A stretch of DNA of 36,703 bases from Clostridia bacterium (GTDB lineage Bacteria > Bacillota > Clostridia > UBA1381 > UBA9506). Shown here one piece after another: positions 1-7,820 of this stretch. How positions within the stretch are numbered: the stretch's first letter is position 1; each line of letters starts with the position of its first letter. The notes under the pieces are model-generated. The model saw only the letters and a list, made by a program, of their open reading frames with translations, had not been told where the DNA came from and did no database searches. Made by a program: the position numbers and the translations under genes. The DNA is taken from NCBI GenBank assembly GCA_017507525.1, contig JAFWAT010000019.1:1-36703 (forward strand), in the 5' to 3' direction.

Positions 1-35
1 CGGCGTCCTCGACGGTCTGTCAAAACAGAATATTA

Positions 36-64
36 TTGCAATTTTTCACAAATTGTGTTATACT
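36..64 (+). promoter_or_regulatory. Sigma-A promoter of the leader RNA / DUF4177 unit
   Basis: The -35 hexamer TTGCAA (36-41) and -10 hexamer TATACT (59-64) are separated by exactly 17 bp. This predicts a start near base 71, which is the first base of a long closed stem. The match to the vegetative consensus is strong, but the assignment rests on sequence alone. Confidence 0.75.
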
Positions 65-118
65 GTATGTGCAACAATTTTCTAAAAACTTAATAAATAT
101 TCCAAGAGGGGATACGCT

Positions 119-169
119 ATGTTAAAAGGCGCATGCTCTTGTTTCTGTGCACCCCTTGAGGAATATTAA
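119..169 (+). CDS. Putative 16-residue Cys-rich leader peptide
   Basis: ATG at 119 is preceded by AGAGGGG (105-111) at an ideal 7-nt spacing. The frame encodes MLKGACSCFCAPLEEY and ends at TAA (167-169). Three of the 16 codons are Cys, clustered as C-S-C-F-C. The Shine-Dalgarno bases are paired with 152-157 in the predicted rod, so translation and RNA folding would compete. This suggests a leader peptide whose translation controls the terminator at 224-261, possibly sensing cysteine. It could also be a small secreted or modified peptide, or chance. I know of no named family that matches. Confidence 0.4.
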   Translation: MLKGACSCFCAPLEEY

Positions 170-223
170 GTTGTGTAGAAAATTGTTGCAGATTTTCATG
201 AAACAGAGCCACTGCGCTTTTTG

Positions 224-261
224 GTGCGTGACTTTGCTTTGGTGAGGTCACGCACTTTTTT
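224..261 (+). terminator. Intrinsic terminator ahead of the DUF4177-like gene
   Basis: Perfect 9-bp arms GTGCGTGAC (224-232) and GTCACGCAC (247-255) with a 14-nt loop are followed by six T. It sits between the leader RNA and the Shine-Dalgarno site of the next gene, the usual place for an attenuator. Confidence 0.8.
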
Positions 262-281
262 ATTATAGGGGGCGGATACAA

Positions 282-494
282 ATGTCAAAATACATAGTGG
301 TACAAGTTTTGGAAAAGGAAAAATTCTATGATAACACCATTAGCTATGCAGAAACAATGCAAAACATTATGAATGAACAAGCCGAAGCCGGTTATCGCCT
401 GCATACAGTTTTAAGCAGTGATCAAGTTTCGCGCAACCTCAGCCTTGACGGCAGCATCAGGCCTAAGACAACCATGATATTTGAAAAAATATAG
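282..494 (+). CDS. DUF4177-like small protein
   Basis: This 70-residue protein has the layout of the DUF4177 family: an N-terminal strand (KYIVVQVLEKEKFY), a helix ending in an A-G-Y-R-L turn that matches the family's G-W-E-L position, and a closing strand TTMIFEKI. The role of the family is unknown. There is no signal peptide or membrane segment, so it should be cytoplasmic. A run of five G (268-272) serves as ribosome site about 9 nt before the ATG. No separate promoter is visible between the terminator at 224-261 and the ATG, so expression probably depends on read-through from the promoter at 36-64. The family match is by eye and is moderate. Confidence 0.65.
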   Translation: MSKYIVVQVLEKEKFYDNTISYAETMQNIMNEQAEAGYRLHTVLSSDQVSRNLSLDGSIRPKTTMIFEKI

Positions 495-530
495 TAAAAC
501 GGAGTCGCGAAATCACGACTCCGTTTTACT
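493..530. terminator. Bidirectional terminator, DUF4177-like gene / arg operon
   Basis: A perfect 15-bp inverted repeat (493-507 and 516-530) has AAAACGGAGTCG as its core arm and T-rich ends on both strands. It ends the plus-strand gene at 494 and the minus-strand RAYT-relic frame at 513. Both stop codons lie within the repeat. Confidence 0.8.
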
Positions 531-905
531 ATTATAAAAACAATCTTGTTCCCATTTAATTATGTTTGTATCTATGTAGTTCCAAATTTTAAGGTAATCC
601 TGCTTGTCACGGATGATGTGATCGTGAAAAGAACGTTGCCAGATTTTCTTTTCATCGTAAAGTATATGAATCTGTTTTGATGCATTCATTTTTAAATATC
701 CCATTGCTTTAGAAATAATTGACCGATGACGTTGTAGGAGCGATTCGTGAATCGCCCCTACAATTTTAGATAGTGTTTGTTTATGATTATGTGTACACAA
801 GGTCACAAAATACGCACCCGGTGCAGAATAATCATATCCTTTTAATCTGGTTGGCTTTCGATTTGGTAAATCTATTCCTTTACCGCTAACAGTCTTTTTA
901 TTCAT
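513..905 (-). CDS. Internally deleted REP-associated (Y1) transposase, copy 1
   Basis: This 130-residue frame has both ends of a REP-associated tyrosine transposase (RAYT, IS200-like Y1 family). The N-terminus has LPNRKPTRLKGYDYS and GAYFVTLCTHN. The C-terminus has IWQRSFHDHIIRDKQDYLKIWNYIDTN followed by KWEQDCF. The family's central part, with the metal-binding His-hydrophobic-His (HUH) motif usually seen as PNHVHLL, is missing. In its place is an open palindrome (732-763) translated as GAIHESLLQRH. The frame is intact but cannot encode an active nuclease. Intact relatives are about 180-250 residues. The start ATG overlaps the stop of the GNAT gene by 8 bp, placing the relic at the 3' end of the arg operon. 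A copy with the same architecture lies at 7821-8186. Confidence 0.8.
   Translation of the reverse strand: MNKKTVSGKGIDLPNRKPTRLKGYDYSAPGAYFVTLCTHNHKQTLSKIVGAIHESLLQRHRSIISKAMGYLKMNASKQIHILYDEKKIWQRSFHDHIIRDKQDYLKIWNYIDTNIIKWEQDCFYNSKTES
732..763. repeat. REP-like palindrome inside RAYT relic 1
   Basis: Arms of 15 bp (732-746 and 749-763) flank a 2-nt centre and carry the core GGCGATTC / GAATCGCC with outer GTAGGGG or CCCCTAC. One arm has a single mismatch (GTAGGAG on the plus strand). It matches the palindrome at 7939-7970 almost base for base, and shares the GTAGGGG head with the palindromes at 32956-33026. Confidence 0.8.
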
Positions 906-1362
906 AATCCTTACACATCAGTACACGGATGTAACCCTTGCAGGTTGTAGTAGAATACACATAGAAGCCTCTGCCGTAATAAAACCGGACCAGCGGAAAC
1001 GCTTTGGAGGCGGTGTGAAGCAGTACCCGTTTAATGCCCATGTTGCGCATTTCTGCATCAAAAACTGCCATGATAGACTTACCGATTCCAAGGTTTTGGT
1101 ATTCATCACTGACACCAAAACGGGAAAGATAAGCAGTGTGCTCATTAATCTGTTCCATACGAACGCTGCCAACCACCACATCATCAATATAAGCCACATA
1201 CACATTTTTGTTCAAAATGTCATACTCCACCTGCTCTTTGGTTTCGTGGAGCGCGGCGGTATCTGTGATGCCGGCAACCTCAATATATTTTTTAAATGCC
1301 TGTTGTGTAATTTTCATGATACTTTCTGTATCGCCAAGTGTTGCTTTGCGTACGGAAAACAT
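898..1362 (-). CDS. GNAT family N-acetyltransferase
   Basis: This 154-residue protein has the single-domain GNAT fold. An N-terminal VRKAT-LGDTESI segment is followed by strands 2-4 and the acetyl-CoA pyrophosphate-binding motif A, RFGVSDEYQNLGIGKSIM (about residues 81-98, with Q-N-L-G-I-G as the Q/R-x-x-G-x-G/A signature). A late LVRFYYGRGF segment corresponds to motif B. The substrate cannot be read from sequence. Its start follows argF by 13 bp with a GGGGGG ribosome site, so it is very probably co-transcribed with argD-argF. That makes a role in arginine metabolism, such as acetylating glutamate or ornithine, a possibility but no more. Confidence 0.85.
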   Translation of the reverse strand: MFSVRKATLGDTESIMKITQQAFKKYIEVAGITDTAALHETKEQVEYDILNKNVYVAYIDDVVVGSVRMEQINEHTAYLSRFGVSDEYQNLGIGKSIMAVFDAEMRNMGIKRVLLHTASKAFPLVRFYYGRGFYVYSTTTCKGYIRVLMCKDYE

Positions 1363-1375
1363 AGAATCGACCCCC

Positions 1376-2302
1376 CTATTTATTATCGCCCATCAGCATA
1401 ACCATAACCGCTTTTTGTGCGTGGAGACGGTTTTCTGCTTCATCAAATACGGCAGAATTCGGTCCGTCAATGACCTCGTCGGTTACCTCCATGCCACGGT
1501 ATGCCGGCAGACAATGAAGGAAGATAGCATCCTTTTTTGCCAGAGAAAAGAGTTCCTGATTTACCTGATAGGGTGAGAAGGATTTGACCTTTTCTGCCTT
1601 TTGATCTTCCTGACCCATGCTTACCCAGGTATCGGTATACACAGCATCAGCATCCTTAACAGCCTCTTTTGCATCGGTTGTAATGGTGATTTTAGCGCCG
1701 GTGAGCTTGGCATCTTCCATTGCCTGCGCTACAACTGTTTCATCGCAGGCGTATTCTGCCGGGGTGGCAATGGCAATTTCCATACCGGTTTTTGCACAGC
1801 CATAAAGTAGTGAATGAGCAATGTTGTTACCATCACCCACATAGGCAACTTTTTTGCCGGCAAGCGCACCGCAATGTTCTTCGATGGTCAAAAGGTCAGC
1901 TAAAATCTGGCAGGGATGTAAAAGGTCGGTTAAGCCGTTGATGATGGGGATGCTGCCGTATTTAGCTAAATCCTCAACATCCTCCTGCTTAAAGGTACGA
2001 ATCATAATACCGTCTAAAAAGCGGGAGAGAACCTTTGCGGTATCATGAATGGTTTCCCCTCTGCCCAGTTGAATATCGTTGGAGCTTAAAAACAGCGCGT
2101 TACCGCCTAACTGATACATACCAACCTCAAAGGAAACACGGGTACGGGTTGAGGATTTTGTGAAAATCATACCCAGAGTTTTGCCTTGGAGCAGGTGATG
2201 GGGAATGCCTTCTTTTTGTTCTTTTTTTAATTTTGCCGCTAAACTCAGTGCGGTATGAATATCTTCCGGTGTCCAGTCATGTAATGATAATAAATGTTTC
2301 AT
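1376..2302 (-). CDS. argF: Ornithine carbamoyltransferase
   Basis: It joins carbamoyl phosphate to ornithine to give citrulline, the sixth step of arginine synthesis, in the cytoplasm. The 308 residues are the normal family length. The carbamoyl-phosphate loop S-T-R-T-R is near residues 54-58, HPCQ near 129-132, and the ornithine-binding HCLP motif near 262-265. The start lies 2 bp past the argD stop, so the two are translated from one message. An anabolic role is favoured over a catabolic one because of the argD partner and the ARG boxes upstream. No arginine deiminase or carbamate kinase genes are nearby. Confidence 0.96.
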   Translation of the reverse strand: MKHLLSLHDWTPEDIHTALSLAAKLKKEQKEGIPHHLLQGKTLGMIFTKSSTRTRVSFEVGMYQLGGNALFLSSNDIQLGRGETIHDTAKVLSRFLDGIMIRTFKQEDVEDLAKYGSIPIINGLTDLLHPCQILADLLTIEEHCGALAGKKVAYVGDGNNIAHSLLYGCAKTGMEIAIATPAEYACDETVVAQAMEDAKLTGAKITITTDAKEAVKDADAVYTDTWVSMGQEDQKAEKVKSFSPYQVNQELFSLAKKDAIFLHCLPAYRGMEVTDEVIDGPNSAVFDEAENRLHAQKAVMVMLMGDNK

Positions 2303-2304
2303 GA

Positions 2305-3498
2305 TTATTCTCCTTTTAAAATATCGGTTAAAACGGCGACAAAGTCGTCAGCATCTTTTTTTGTCAGAATTAAAGGCGGTGCCAGACGCAAAATAGTATC
2401 GCCGACAGCGTTAGCAACATAATGTCTGTCAAATAACGCACCCAAAACATTTTTTGCAATGGGTTCGGAAAATTCAACACCGATTAACAGCCCCAGACCT
2501 CTAACATCTTGAATCACGGAAAATTCCTTTTTTAAAGCGGTTAATGCATCTTTTAAATAAGCGCCTATGGTTTTGGCGTTTTCCACAAGATTTTCTTCAT
2601 CAATGGCTTTAAACACAGCTAAGCCGGCAGCAGTTGCCAAAGGATTGCCGCCGAAGGTGCCGCCGTGGTCACCGGGGCTGAAGGCGCAAACAGAGTCTTT
2701 TGCACAAAGGGCACCAATGGGCACGCCACCGCCCAAACCTTTTGCCAGAGTGAAAATATCCGGCGTGATACCATAATGCTCATAGCTGAACCATGTTCCG
2801 GTTCTGCCCATGCCGGTTTGAACCTCATCGACAATCAAGAGAATTTCTTTTTCACGGCACAGCGCCACAACTTTGTCAACATAATCCTGTGTCGCAGGGC
2901 GTACGCCGGATTCACCCTGACAAAGCTCCATCATAATCGCAGCGGTTTTGTCAGTCACAGCAGATGCGAGTGCATCAAAATCATTTAGAGGGACGTGCGA
3001 AAAACCAGGAACCAGAGGCTTATATGGCTTTTGATATTTTGCCTGACCGGTTGCTGCAACACAGGCAAGGGTTCTGCCGTGGAAGGAATTGGTCAGGGTA
3101 ATGATTTCGTTTTTCTCCGGCTGATTTTTCTTGTAAAAATACATTTTTGCAAGCTTAATGGCACCTTCGTTTGCTTCTGCACCGGAGTTGGCAAAAAACA
3201 CCTTATCTGCAGCAGAGTGCTTAACAATCTGTTCGGCTAAGAGTGCCTGATTTTCAATGTAATACGAGCTGGAGGTGTGGAGCAGCTTGTCCACCTGCTC
3301 ATGAAGTGCTTTTGTCAGAGTTGGATGACAATGCCCCAAGGCGCTGACGGCAATGCCGGCTAAAAAGTCGGTATATTCCGTGCCATCGGTATCATAAAGA
3401 TGAATCCCTTTGCCGTGTGTGAAACAAACAGGGGTACGTTTGCCGAAGGTATTCATATAATACTGTTCGTCTAAATTCATAATTGCTTGCAAATCCAT
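2305..3498 (-). CDS. argD: Acetylornithine aminotransferase
   Basis: This class III PLP-dependent aminotransferase makes N-acetylornithine from N-acetylglutamate semialdehyde using glutamate. It has 397 residues. Visible motifs are NSGAEANEGAIKLA (cofactor phosphate-binding region), SFHGRT, the IVDEVQTGMGRTG strand with the PLP-contacting Asp, and LAKGLGGGVPIGA with the Schiff-base lysine. The ribosome site AAGGAAGGA is about 7 nt before the ATG. It is the first gene of argD-argF-GNAT, driven by the promoter/operator at 3550-3587. Family members can also use succinyl-DAP or ornithine, but the neighbours support the arginine pathway. Confidence 0.95.
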   Translation of the reverse strand: MDLQAIMNLDEQYYMNTFGKRTPVCFTHGKGIHLYDTDGTEYTDFLAGIAVSALGHCHPTLTKALHEQVDKLLHTSSSYYIENQALLAEQIVKHSAADKVFFANSGAEANEGAIKLAKMYFYKKNQPEKNEIITLTNSFHGRTLACVAATGQAKYQKPYKPLVPGFSHVPLNDFDALASAVTDKTAAIMMELCQGESGVRPATQDYVDKVVALCREKEILLIVDEVQTGMGRTGTWFSYEHYGITPDIFTLAKGLGGGVPIGALCAKDSVCAFSPGDHGGTFGGNPLATAAGLAVFKAIDEENLVENAKTIGAYLKDALTALKKEFSVIQDVRGLGLLIGVEFSEPIAKNVLGALFDRHYVANAVGDTILRLAPPLILTKKDADDFVAVLTDILKGE

Positions 3499-3549
3499 GA
3501 AAAAATCCTTCCTTTTATATCTTCATCAAAAGTTTTGTTTTATAAATAA

Positions 3550-3587
3550 TATACATAATTATACAACATTATGAATAATTATGCAAT
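3550..3587 (-). promoter_or_regulatory. argD promoter with tandem ARG boxes (ArgR operator)
   Basis: On the minus strand, TTGCAT (3581-3586) and TATAAT (3558-3563) are 17 bp apart, forming a strong promoter. Two 18-bp ARG-box-like sequences lie directly over it. Box 3570-3587 (TATGAATAATTATGCAAT) differs at one conserved position from the WNTGAATWWWWATTCANW consensus. Box 3550-3567 is weaker. They are separated by 2 bp, close to the tandem spacing that ArgR hexamers bind. Bound ArgR would cover both hexamers, so arginine repression is expected. Confidence 0.75.
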
Positions 3588-3658
3588 AGTTTTTTTAAAA
3601 AAATATGAATTCTTCCCCTAAAAAGGGAAAAATTTTCAGAAAAATGTATCATCCTTTT

Positions 3659-3687
3659 GCATAAGCAGTTTTTTTATGCACAAAATA
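3659..3687 (+). promoter_or_regulatory. Sigma-G-like promoter of the SASP gene
   Basis: GCATA (3659-3663) and CAAAATA (3681-3687) are 17 bp apart. These resemble the sigma-G -35 (GNATA) and -10 (CATNNTA) elements, with one mismatch in the -10. Forespore-specific control fits the product. Confidence 0.55.
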
Positions 3688-3736
3688 AAGCCGAGGCACA
3701 TGCCTTGAATAAAATTTTAAAGGAGAACATTTTATT

Positions 3737-3928
3737 ATGAATAGCAACAAAAAAGTTGTTCCTGAAGCAAAAAGTGCTCTGGATAAGTTTAAGATGGAAG
3801 TCGCAAACGAAGTAGGCGTTAACTTAAAGGAAGGCTACAACGGCGATATCACTGCTAGAGAAGCAGGCTCCATCGGTGGCCAGATGGTTAAGAAGATGGT
3901 TGAAGCTTACGAAAACAGCATTAAATAA
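3737..3928 (+). CDS. Alpha/beta-type small acid-soluble spore protein
   Basis: This 63-residue DNA-binding protein saturates the spore chromosome in the forespore, protecting it from UV and chemicals. It is degraded at germination. The family core is clear: a KMEVANEVGV segment holding the expected germination-protease cleavage region (family consensus around E-hydrophobic-A), followed by LKEGYNGDITAREAGSIGGQMVKKMVE. The ribosome site AAAGGAG is at 3719-3725. It stands alone between a sigma-G-like promoter and its terminator, divergent from argD. Endospore formers usually have several paralogues, so I give no numbered gene name. Confidence 0.93.
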   Translation: MNSNKKVVPEAKSALDKFKMEVANEVGVNLKEGYNGDITAREAGSIGGQMVKKMVEAYENSIK

Positions 3929-3967
3929 GTAAGCCTAAATGCGGTATAGCAGGTGCTGCTGTGCCGA

Positions 3968-4018
3968 AAAAAGGCAGAGCTTCTCAATCCTATCAGGTTC
4001 GGTAAGCTCTGCCTTTTT
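3968..4018. terminator. Bidirectional terminator, SASP gene / xerD
   Basis: Perfect 15-bp arms AAAAAGGCAGAGCTT (3968-3982) and its complement (4004-4018) have T-runs on both strands. It serves the SASP gene on the plus strand and xerD on the minus strand. Confidence 0.85.
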
Positions 4019-4057
4019 GTTGTGCATATGTAAGCTTATAGAATCTTATGTATCCGG

Positions 4058-4939
4058 CTAGGCGCGAGGGTGTGCCTTTTTATAAACATCTTTTAAGCGG
4101 CTGCCAACTAAGCGTGCATACACCTGTGTGCTGGAAATATCTGCATGACCAAGCATGGATTGAATGGAACGCAGGTCTGCACCGTTTTCTAAAAGGTGTG
4201 CCGCAAATGAGTGCCGCAGGGTATGAGGTGTGATGGGGCTTTTGATTCCCGCTGAAGCGGCATACTGCTTTAAAAGCTTCCAAAAACCCTGACGGGACAT
4301 GCGCTGACCTAAAAGATTTAAAAACAGTGCCTTTTCTTCTTTTGTTTTAATGAGCAAGGGGCGTGCTGTTTTTATATAATCTGTTAACGCTCCGGTACAA
4401 ATCTTGCCAATGGGAATAATCCGCTCATGACCGTCGTGGTTGCAATGGATAAAACCCATATCCAGATTGACATCTTCAAGATTTAATTCTACCATCTCAG
4501 TTACCCGAATGCCCGTTGCATATAAAAGCTCCAGCATAGCCTTGTCCCGAAAGCCCTTCAGGTCTGTGGCAACCGGTTGCTCGAGTAAATGCTCAATTTC
4601 ATCAGGGGTTAAAATATAGGGTAGCTTCTTTTTAATTTTAGGTGCTTTGGCATTTTCAGCAGGGTTTGTTTCCACTAGATTTTTTTGCATCATAAATGCA
4701 TAAAAATTTTTGAGAGTAGCAAGGCAACGTGAAATGGTTGTGTTGGCCCTGCCTTTTTTCTGAAGCGTCTGCAAAAAATTCTGAATCGTGCTTGTGGAAA
4801 CATCGGCAAAAGAGACAGCATTTTTCTCGGTGAAAGCCAAAAACAGTTGCATATCGTGTTCATAAGAAGCTAATGTGTTTTTTGTCAGCTTCTTTTCTTT
4901 ATCTAAATATCGGATAAAGTCTTTCACTAAATCTGACAT
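4058..4939 (-). CDS. xerD: Site-specific tyrosine recombinase XerD
   Basis: This recombinase resolves chromosome dimers at dif during division. Its 293 residues comprise the SAM-like core-binding domain (about 1-90) and the catalytic domain (about 105-293). Catalytic residues are visible as R in ATGIRVTEM, H-x-x-R in TPHTLRHSFAAHLL, H in MLGHADISSTQ and the nucleophile Y in VYARL. XerC and XerD are hard to separate by eye. The XerD call rests on synteny: spoIIM lies directly upstream (39-bp gap), as in Bacillus subtilis where the spoIIM and xerD/ripX genes are neighbours. It is chromosomal rather than a phage integrase, since it lacks the extra N-terminal arm-binding domain and no phage genes are near. 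Confidence 0.9.
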   Translation of the reverse strand: MSDLVKDFIRYLDKEKKLTKNTLASYEHDMQLFLAFTEKNAVSFADVSTSTIQNFLQTLQKKGRANTTISRCLATLKNFYAFMMQKNLVETNPAENAKAPKIKKKLPYILTPDEIEHLLEQPVATDLKGFRDKAMLELLYATGIRVTEMVELNLEDVNLDMGFIHCNHDGHERIIPIGKICTGALTDYIKTARPLLIKTKEEKALFLNLLGQRMSRQGFWKLLKQYAASAGIKSPITPHTLRHSFAAHLLENGADLRSIQSMLGHADISSTQVYARLVGSRLKDVYKKAHPRA

Positions 4940-4978
4940 GTATAAGCTCGATCCTTTCTCGGCTAAACGGTTGCATCG

Positions 4979-5605
4979 TCAGGAAAGATACAATCCTGAA
5001 ATCAAACGAATCAGCAATGGTTCGATATACGCCTGCAGCAATGTGGCCATGGTTGCCAGTATAAAGAAAGCAGCCAGAGCCGCCAATAGGCGCAATATCA
5101 TTTTTTTTAATTCCTGTTTTTCGTGTATAATGGAAACAGAATATCTCAGGCAAAAGGCACAGACGCCCAAATAACAAGGAATCAATAACAGATAGTGAGG
5201 CAACATGCCCAGTAAAAAAAACAATGCTGCACGGATTCCGTAAAGCCTGAACATAAAAAACAGGGTAAACGAATGCATAAAACCCTTCACCGCAGCAAAG
5301 ACAGCAATAAAGGGGGCGCCGATTACCATGACGGAGAAGAAAAACAAGAACCCGAAATTTCTCAGGTTCGAAAGGATTCCGGAACGGAAAATTGCCACAG
5401 AGTCAGCACCGCTTTCTTTCATGTTCCGGAAAAAATCTTCTAAATATAAAAGCAGTTCCTTGCAGGAAAGCTCCGGCAGGGTAAAGGCAAAGACGGCGGC
5501 AATAATGCCGCCGATTGTAAATGAAGCCAAAATGCTAATATAAAATTTAATATTTTTTGTTATGTAGAATAACCAGGATTTTGGCAACTGCACTTTTTTT
5601 CTCAA
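4979..5605 (-). CDS. spoIIM: Stage II sporulation protein M
   Basis: SpoIIM is a polytopic membrane protein of the SpoIID/SpoIIM/SpoIIP machine, which thins septal peptidoglycan and drives engulfment of the forespore. Its 208 residues show about five hydrophobic segments (roughly 20-45, 78-103, 113-135, 137-160 and 172-195). The central LRNFGFLFFFSVMVIGAP region and the later LFFLGMLPHYLLLIP match the family's conserved helices. The start is TTG at 5605 with GAGGG 7 nt upstream. It lies upstream of xerD, a conserved pairing. Any sigma-E promoter upstream is too weak to call. Confidence 0.9.
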   Translation of the reverse strand: MRKKVQLPKSWLFYITKNIKFYISILASFTIGGIIAAVFAFTLPELSCKELLLYLEDFFRNMKESGADSVAIFRSGILSNLRNFGFLFFFSVMVIGAPFIAVFAAVKGFMHSFTLFFMFRLYGIRAALFFLLGMLPHYLLLIPCYLGVCAFCLRYSVSIIHEKQELKKMILRLLAALAAFFILATMATLLQAYIEPLLIRLISGLYLS

Positions 5606-5693
5606 GTTACATCCCTCTTTCTTATCACGGGTTTGGACAATCCTTACTATAACCTATGATAAAACACGAGGAAAAATAACCATGCTGCCTGTT

Positions 5694-6980
<1,287 letters not shown>

Positions 6981-7034
6981 CTAAAATCTGTGGCAGCTTT
7001 TGCCGCAAATGTATTATCAAAACACTACCTTATT

Positions 7035-7063
7035 ATTATAACGAAGTTTTATGTAAATTGCAA
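7035..7063 (-). promoter_or_regulatory. Sigma-A promoter of purA
   Basis: On the minus strand, TTGCAA (7058-7063) and TATAAT (7035-7040) are 17 bp apart. The start would be near 7028, leaving a leader of about 60 nt. I see no purine riboswitch or PurBox in it. Confidence 0.7.
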
Positions 7064-7104
7064 GGGGATATTCTCATAAAAACCGGAATTTTCTTTAGAT
7101 TTGC

Positions 7105-7134
7105 TTGACACGGCAAGCTTTTATCCGATACAAT
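7105..7134 (+). promoter_or_regulatory. Sigma-A promoter of the HAD phosphatase gene
   Basis: TTGACA (7105-7110) and TACAAT (7129-7134) are 18 bp apart. It is divergent from the purA promoter. Confidence 0.7.
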
Positions 7135-7166
7135 AAAGATATTACAGCAAAAAAAGGATGAGAGAA

Positions 7167-7805
7167 ATGTATTATATTTTTGATATGGACGGGGTTTTGG
7201 TGCGTTCCGCATCGGTGACGATTCACGCTGCACAGCTGATTTTAGAAGAATATGGCGTCACGGCGGAGCCTTGCGAATTTGCTCCTTTTATTGGTGCGGG
7301 AGAGGCGCGGTTTATCGGCGGTGTGGCAGAAGCCCACGGCATTCCCTATGAGCCTGTTATGAAAGACAAGCTCAATAAAAAATATGCCGAAATTGTAGGG
7401 GATGAGTTACCGCCCTATCCGAGCGGCAAAATGATTTTAGAAACGCTGAGAGAACAAGGCGTTAAATTTGCCTTGGCTTCCAGTGCCGATATGATTAAAA
7501 TTGAAGCCAATTTAGGGGCGGCAGGCATACCCCTTGACTGGTTCTGCGCGATTGCCTCAGGCGAGGATGCCGAGCGCAAAAAACCGGCACCGGATATTTT
7601 TCTTGCTGCTGCGAAACGGATGGGAGCGGCGCCTTGCGATTGCCTTGTGGTGGAGGATGCCATTAACGGCATTGAAGCGGCACGGGCAGCGGGGATGAAA
7701 GTTGTGACCATTACCTCTTATTTTGACAGAGAAACCCTTGAGGAGCATAAGCCAGATGCTGTGATTGATGATTTGATGGAGCTACTTGATTTGCAAATCT
7801 TCTAG
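7167..7805 (+). CDS. HAD-superfamily phosphatase, beta-phosphoglucomutase-like
   Basis: It is a soluble hydrolase or mutase of the HAD subfamily with a helical cap inserted between motifs I and II. Motif I is FDMDGVL at the extreme N-terminus (nucleophile and acid/base Asp), motif II is ASSAD (Ser), motif III is the Lys of RKKPAPDIF, and motif IV is VVEDAINGIEAA. These define the beta-phosphoglucomutase/phosphoglycolate phosphatase group, whose substrates range over sugar phosphates and phosphoglycolate. I prefer the ATG at 7167 (MYYIFDMDG, 212 residues) because the only purine-rich site, AAAAAGG, directly abuts the earlier ATG at 7158. It is monocistronic apart from the RAYT relic that follows. 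Confidence 0.88.
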   Translation: MYYIFDMDGVLVRSASVTIHAAQLILEEYGVTAEPCEFAPFIGAGEARFIGGVAEAHGIPYEPVMKDKLNKKYAEIVGDELPPYPSGKMILETLREQGVKFALASSADMIKIEANLGAAGIPLDWFCAIASGEDAERKKPAPDIFLAAAKRMGAAPCDCLVVEDAINGIEAARAAGMKVVTITSYFDRETLEEHKPDAVIDDLMELLDLQIF

Positions 7806-7820
7806 AATGGGGAGTAGGCT

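Larger units (their letters stand above)
71..261 (+). ncRNA. Structured leader or small RNA of unknown family
   Basis: A transcript from the upstream promoter would begin with a perfect 14-bp closing stem (71-84 with 176-189). A second interrupted stem follows (89-111 with 152-170), leaving an apical region of about 40 nt. Together they make a rod of about 120 nt, and the transcript ends at an intrinsic terminator (224-261). The size of about 190 nt recalls 6S RNA, but the internal loop between the stems is only 4-5 nt, so there is no 6S-type open bubble. The SRP RNA tetraloop motif is also absent. A 16-codon ORF with a good ribosome site lies inside the rod. The start codon of the DUF4177-like gene is only about 20 nt past the terminator, so a cis-acting attenuator is as likely as a free small RNA. 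I do not recognise the family. Confidence 0.6.

Noticed and set aside
71-189. 6S RNA (ssrS)
   Set aside because: The size and closing stem fit, but the internal loop between the two stems is only 4-5 nt, so there is no large central bubble mimicking an open promoter. I kept it as an unassigned structured RNA.
71-189. Bacterial SRP RNA
   Set aside because: The rod shape is suggestive, but the conserved GGAA apical tetraloop and the AGCA/GGUCAG internal-loop elements are absent.
4058-4939. Phage or genomic-island integrase
   Set aside because: The length and domain order are those of chromosomal XerC/D, spoIIM is its neighbour, and there is no attachment site or phage gene nearby.
5606-5693. 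Sigma-E promoter for spoIIM (TTATTTT-14-CATAGGTT)
   Set aside because: Both elements have several mismatches. The biology would fit, but the sequence does not carry the call.
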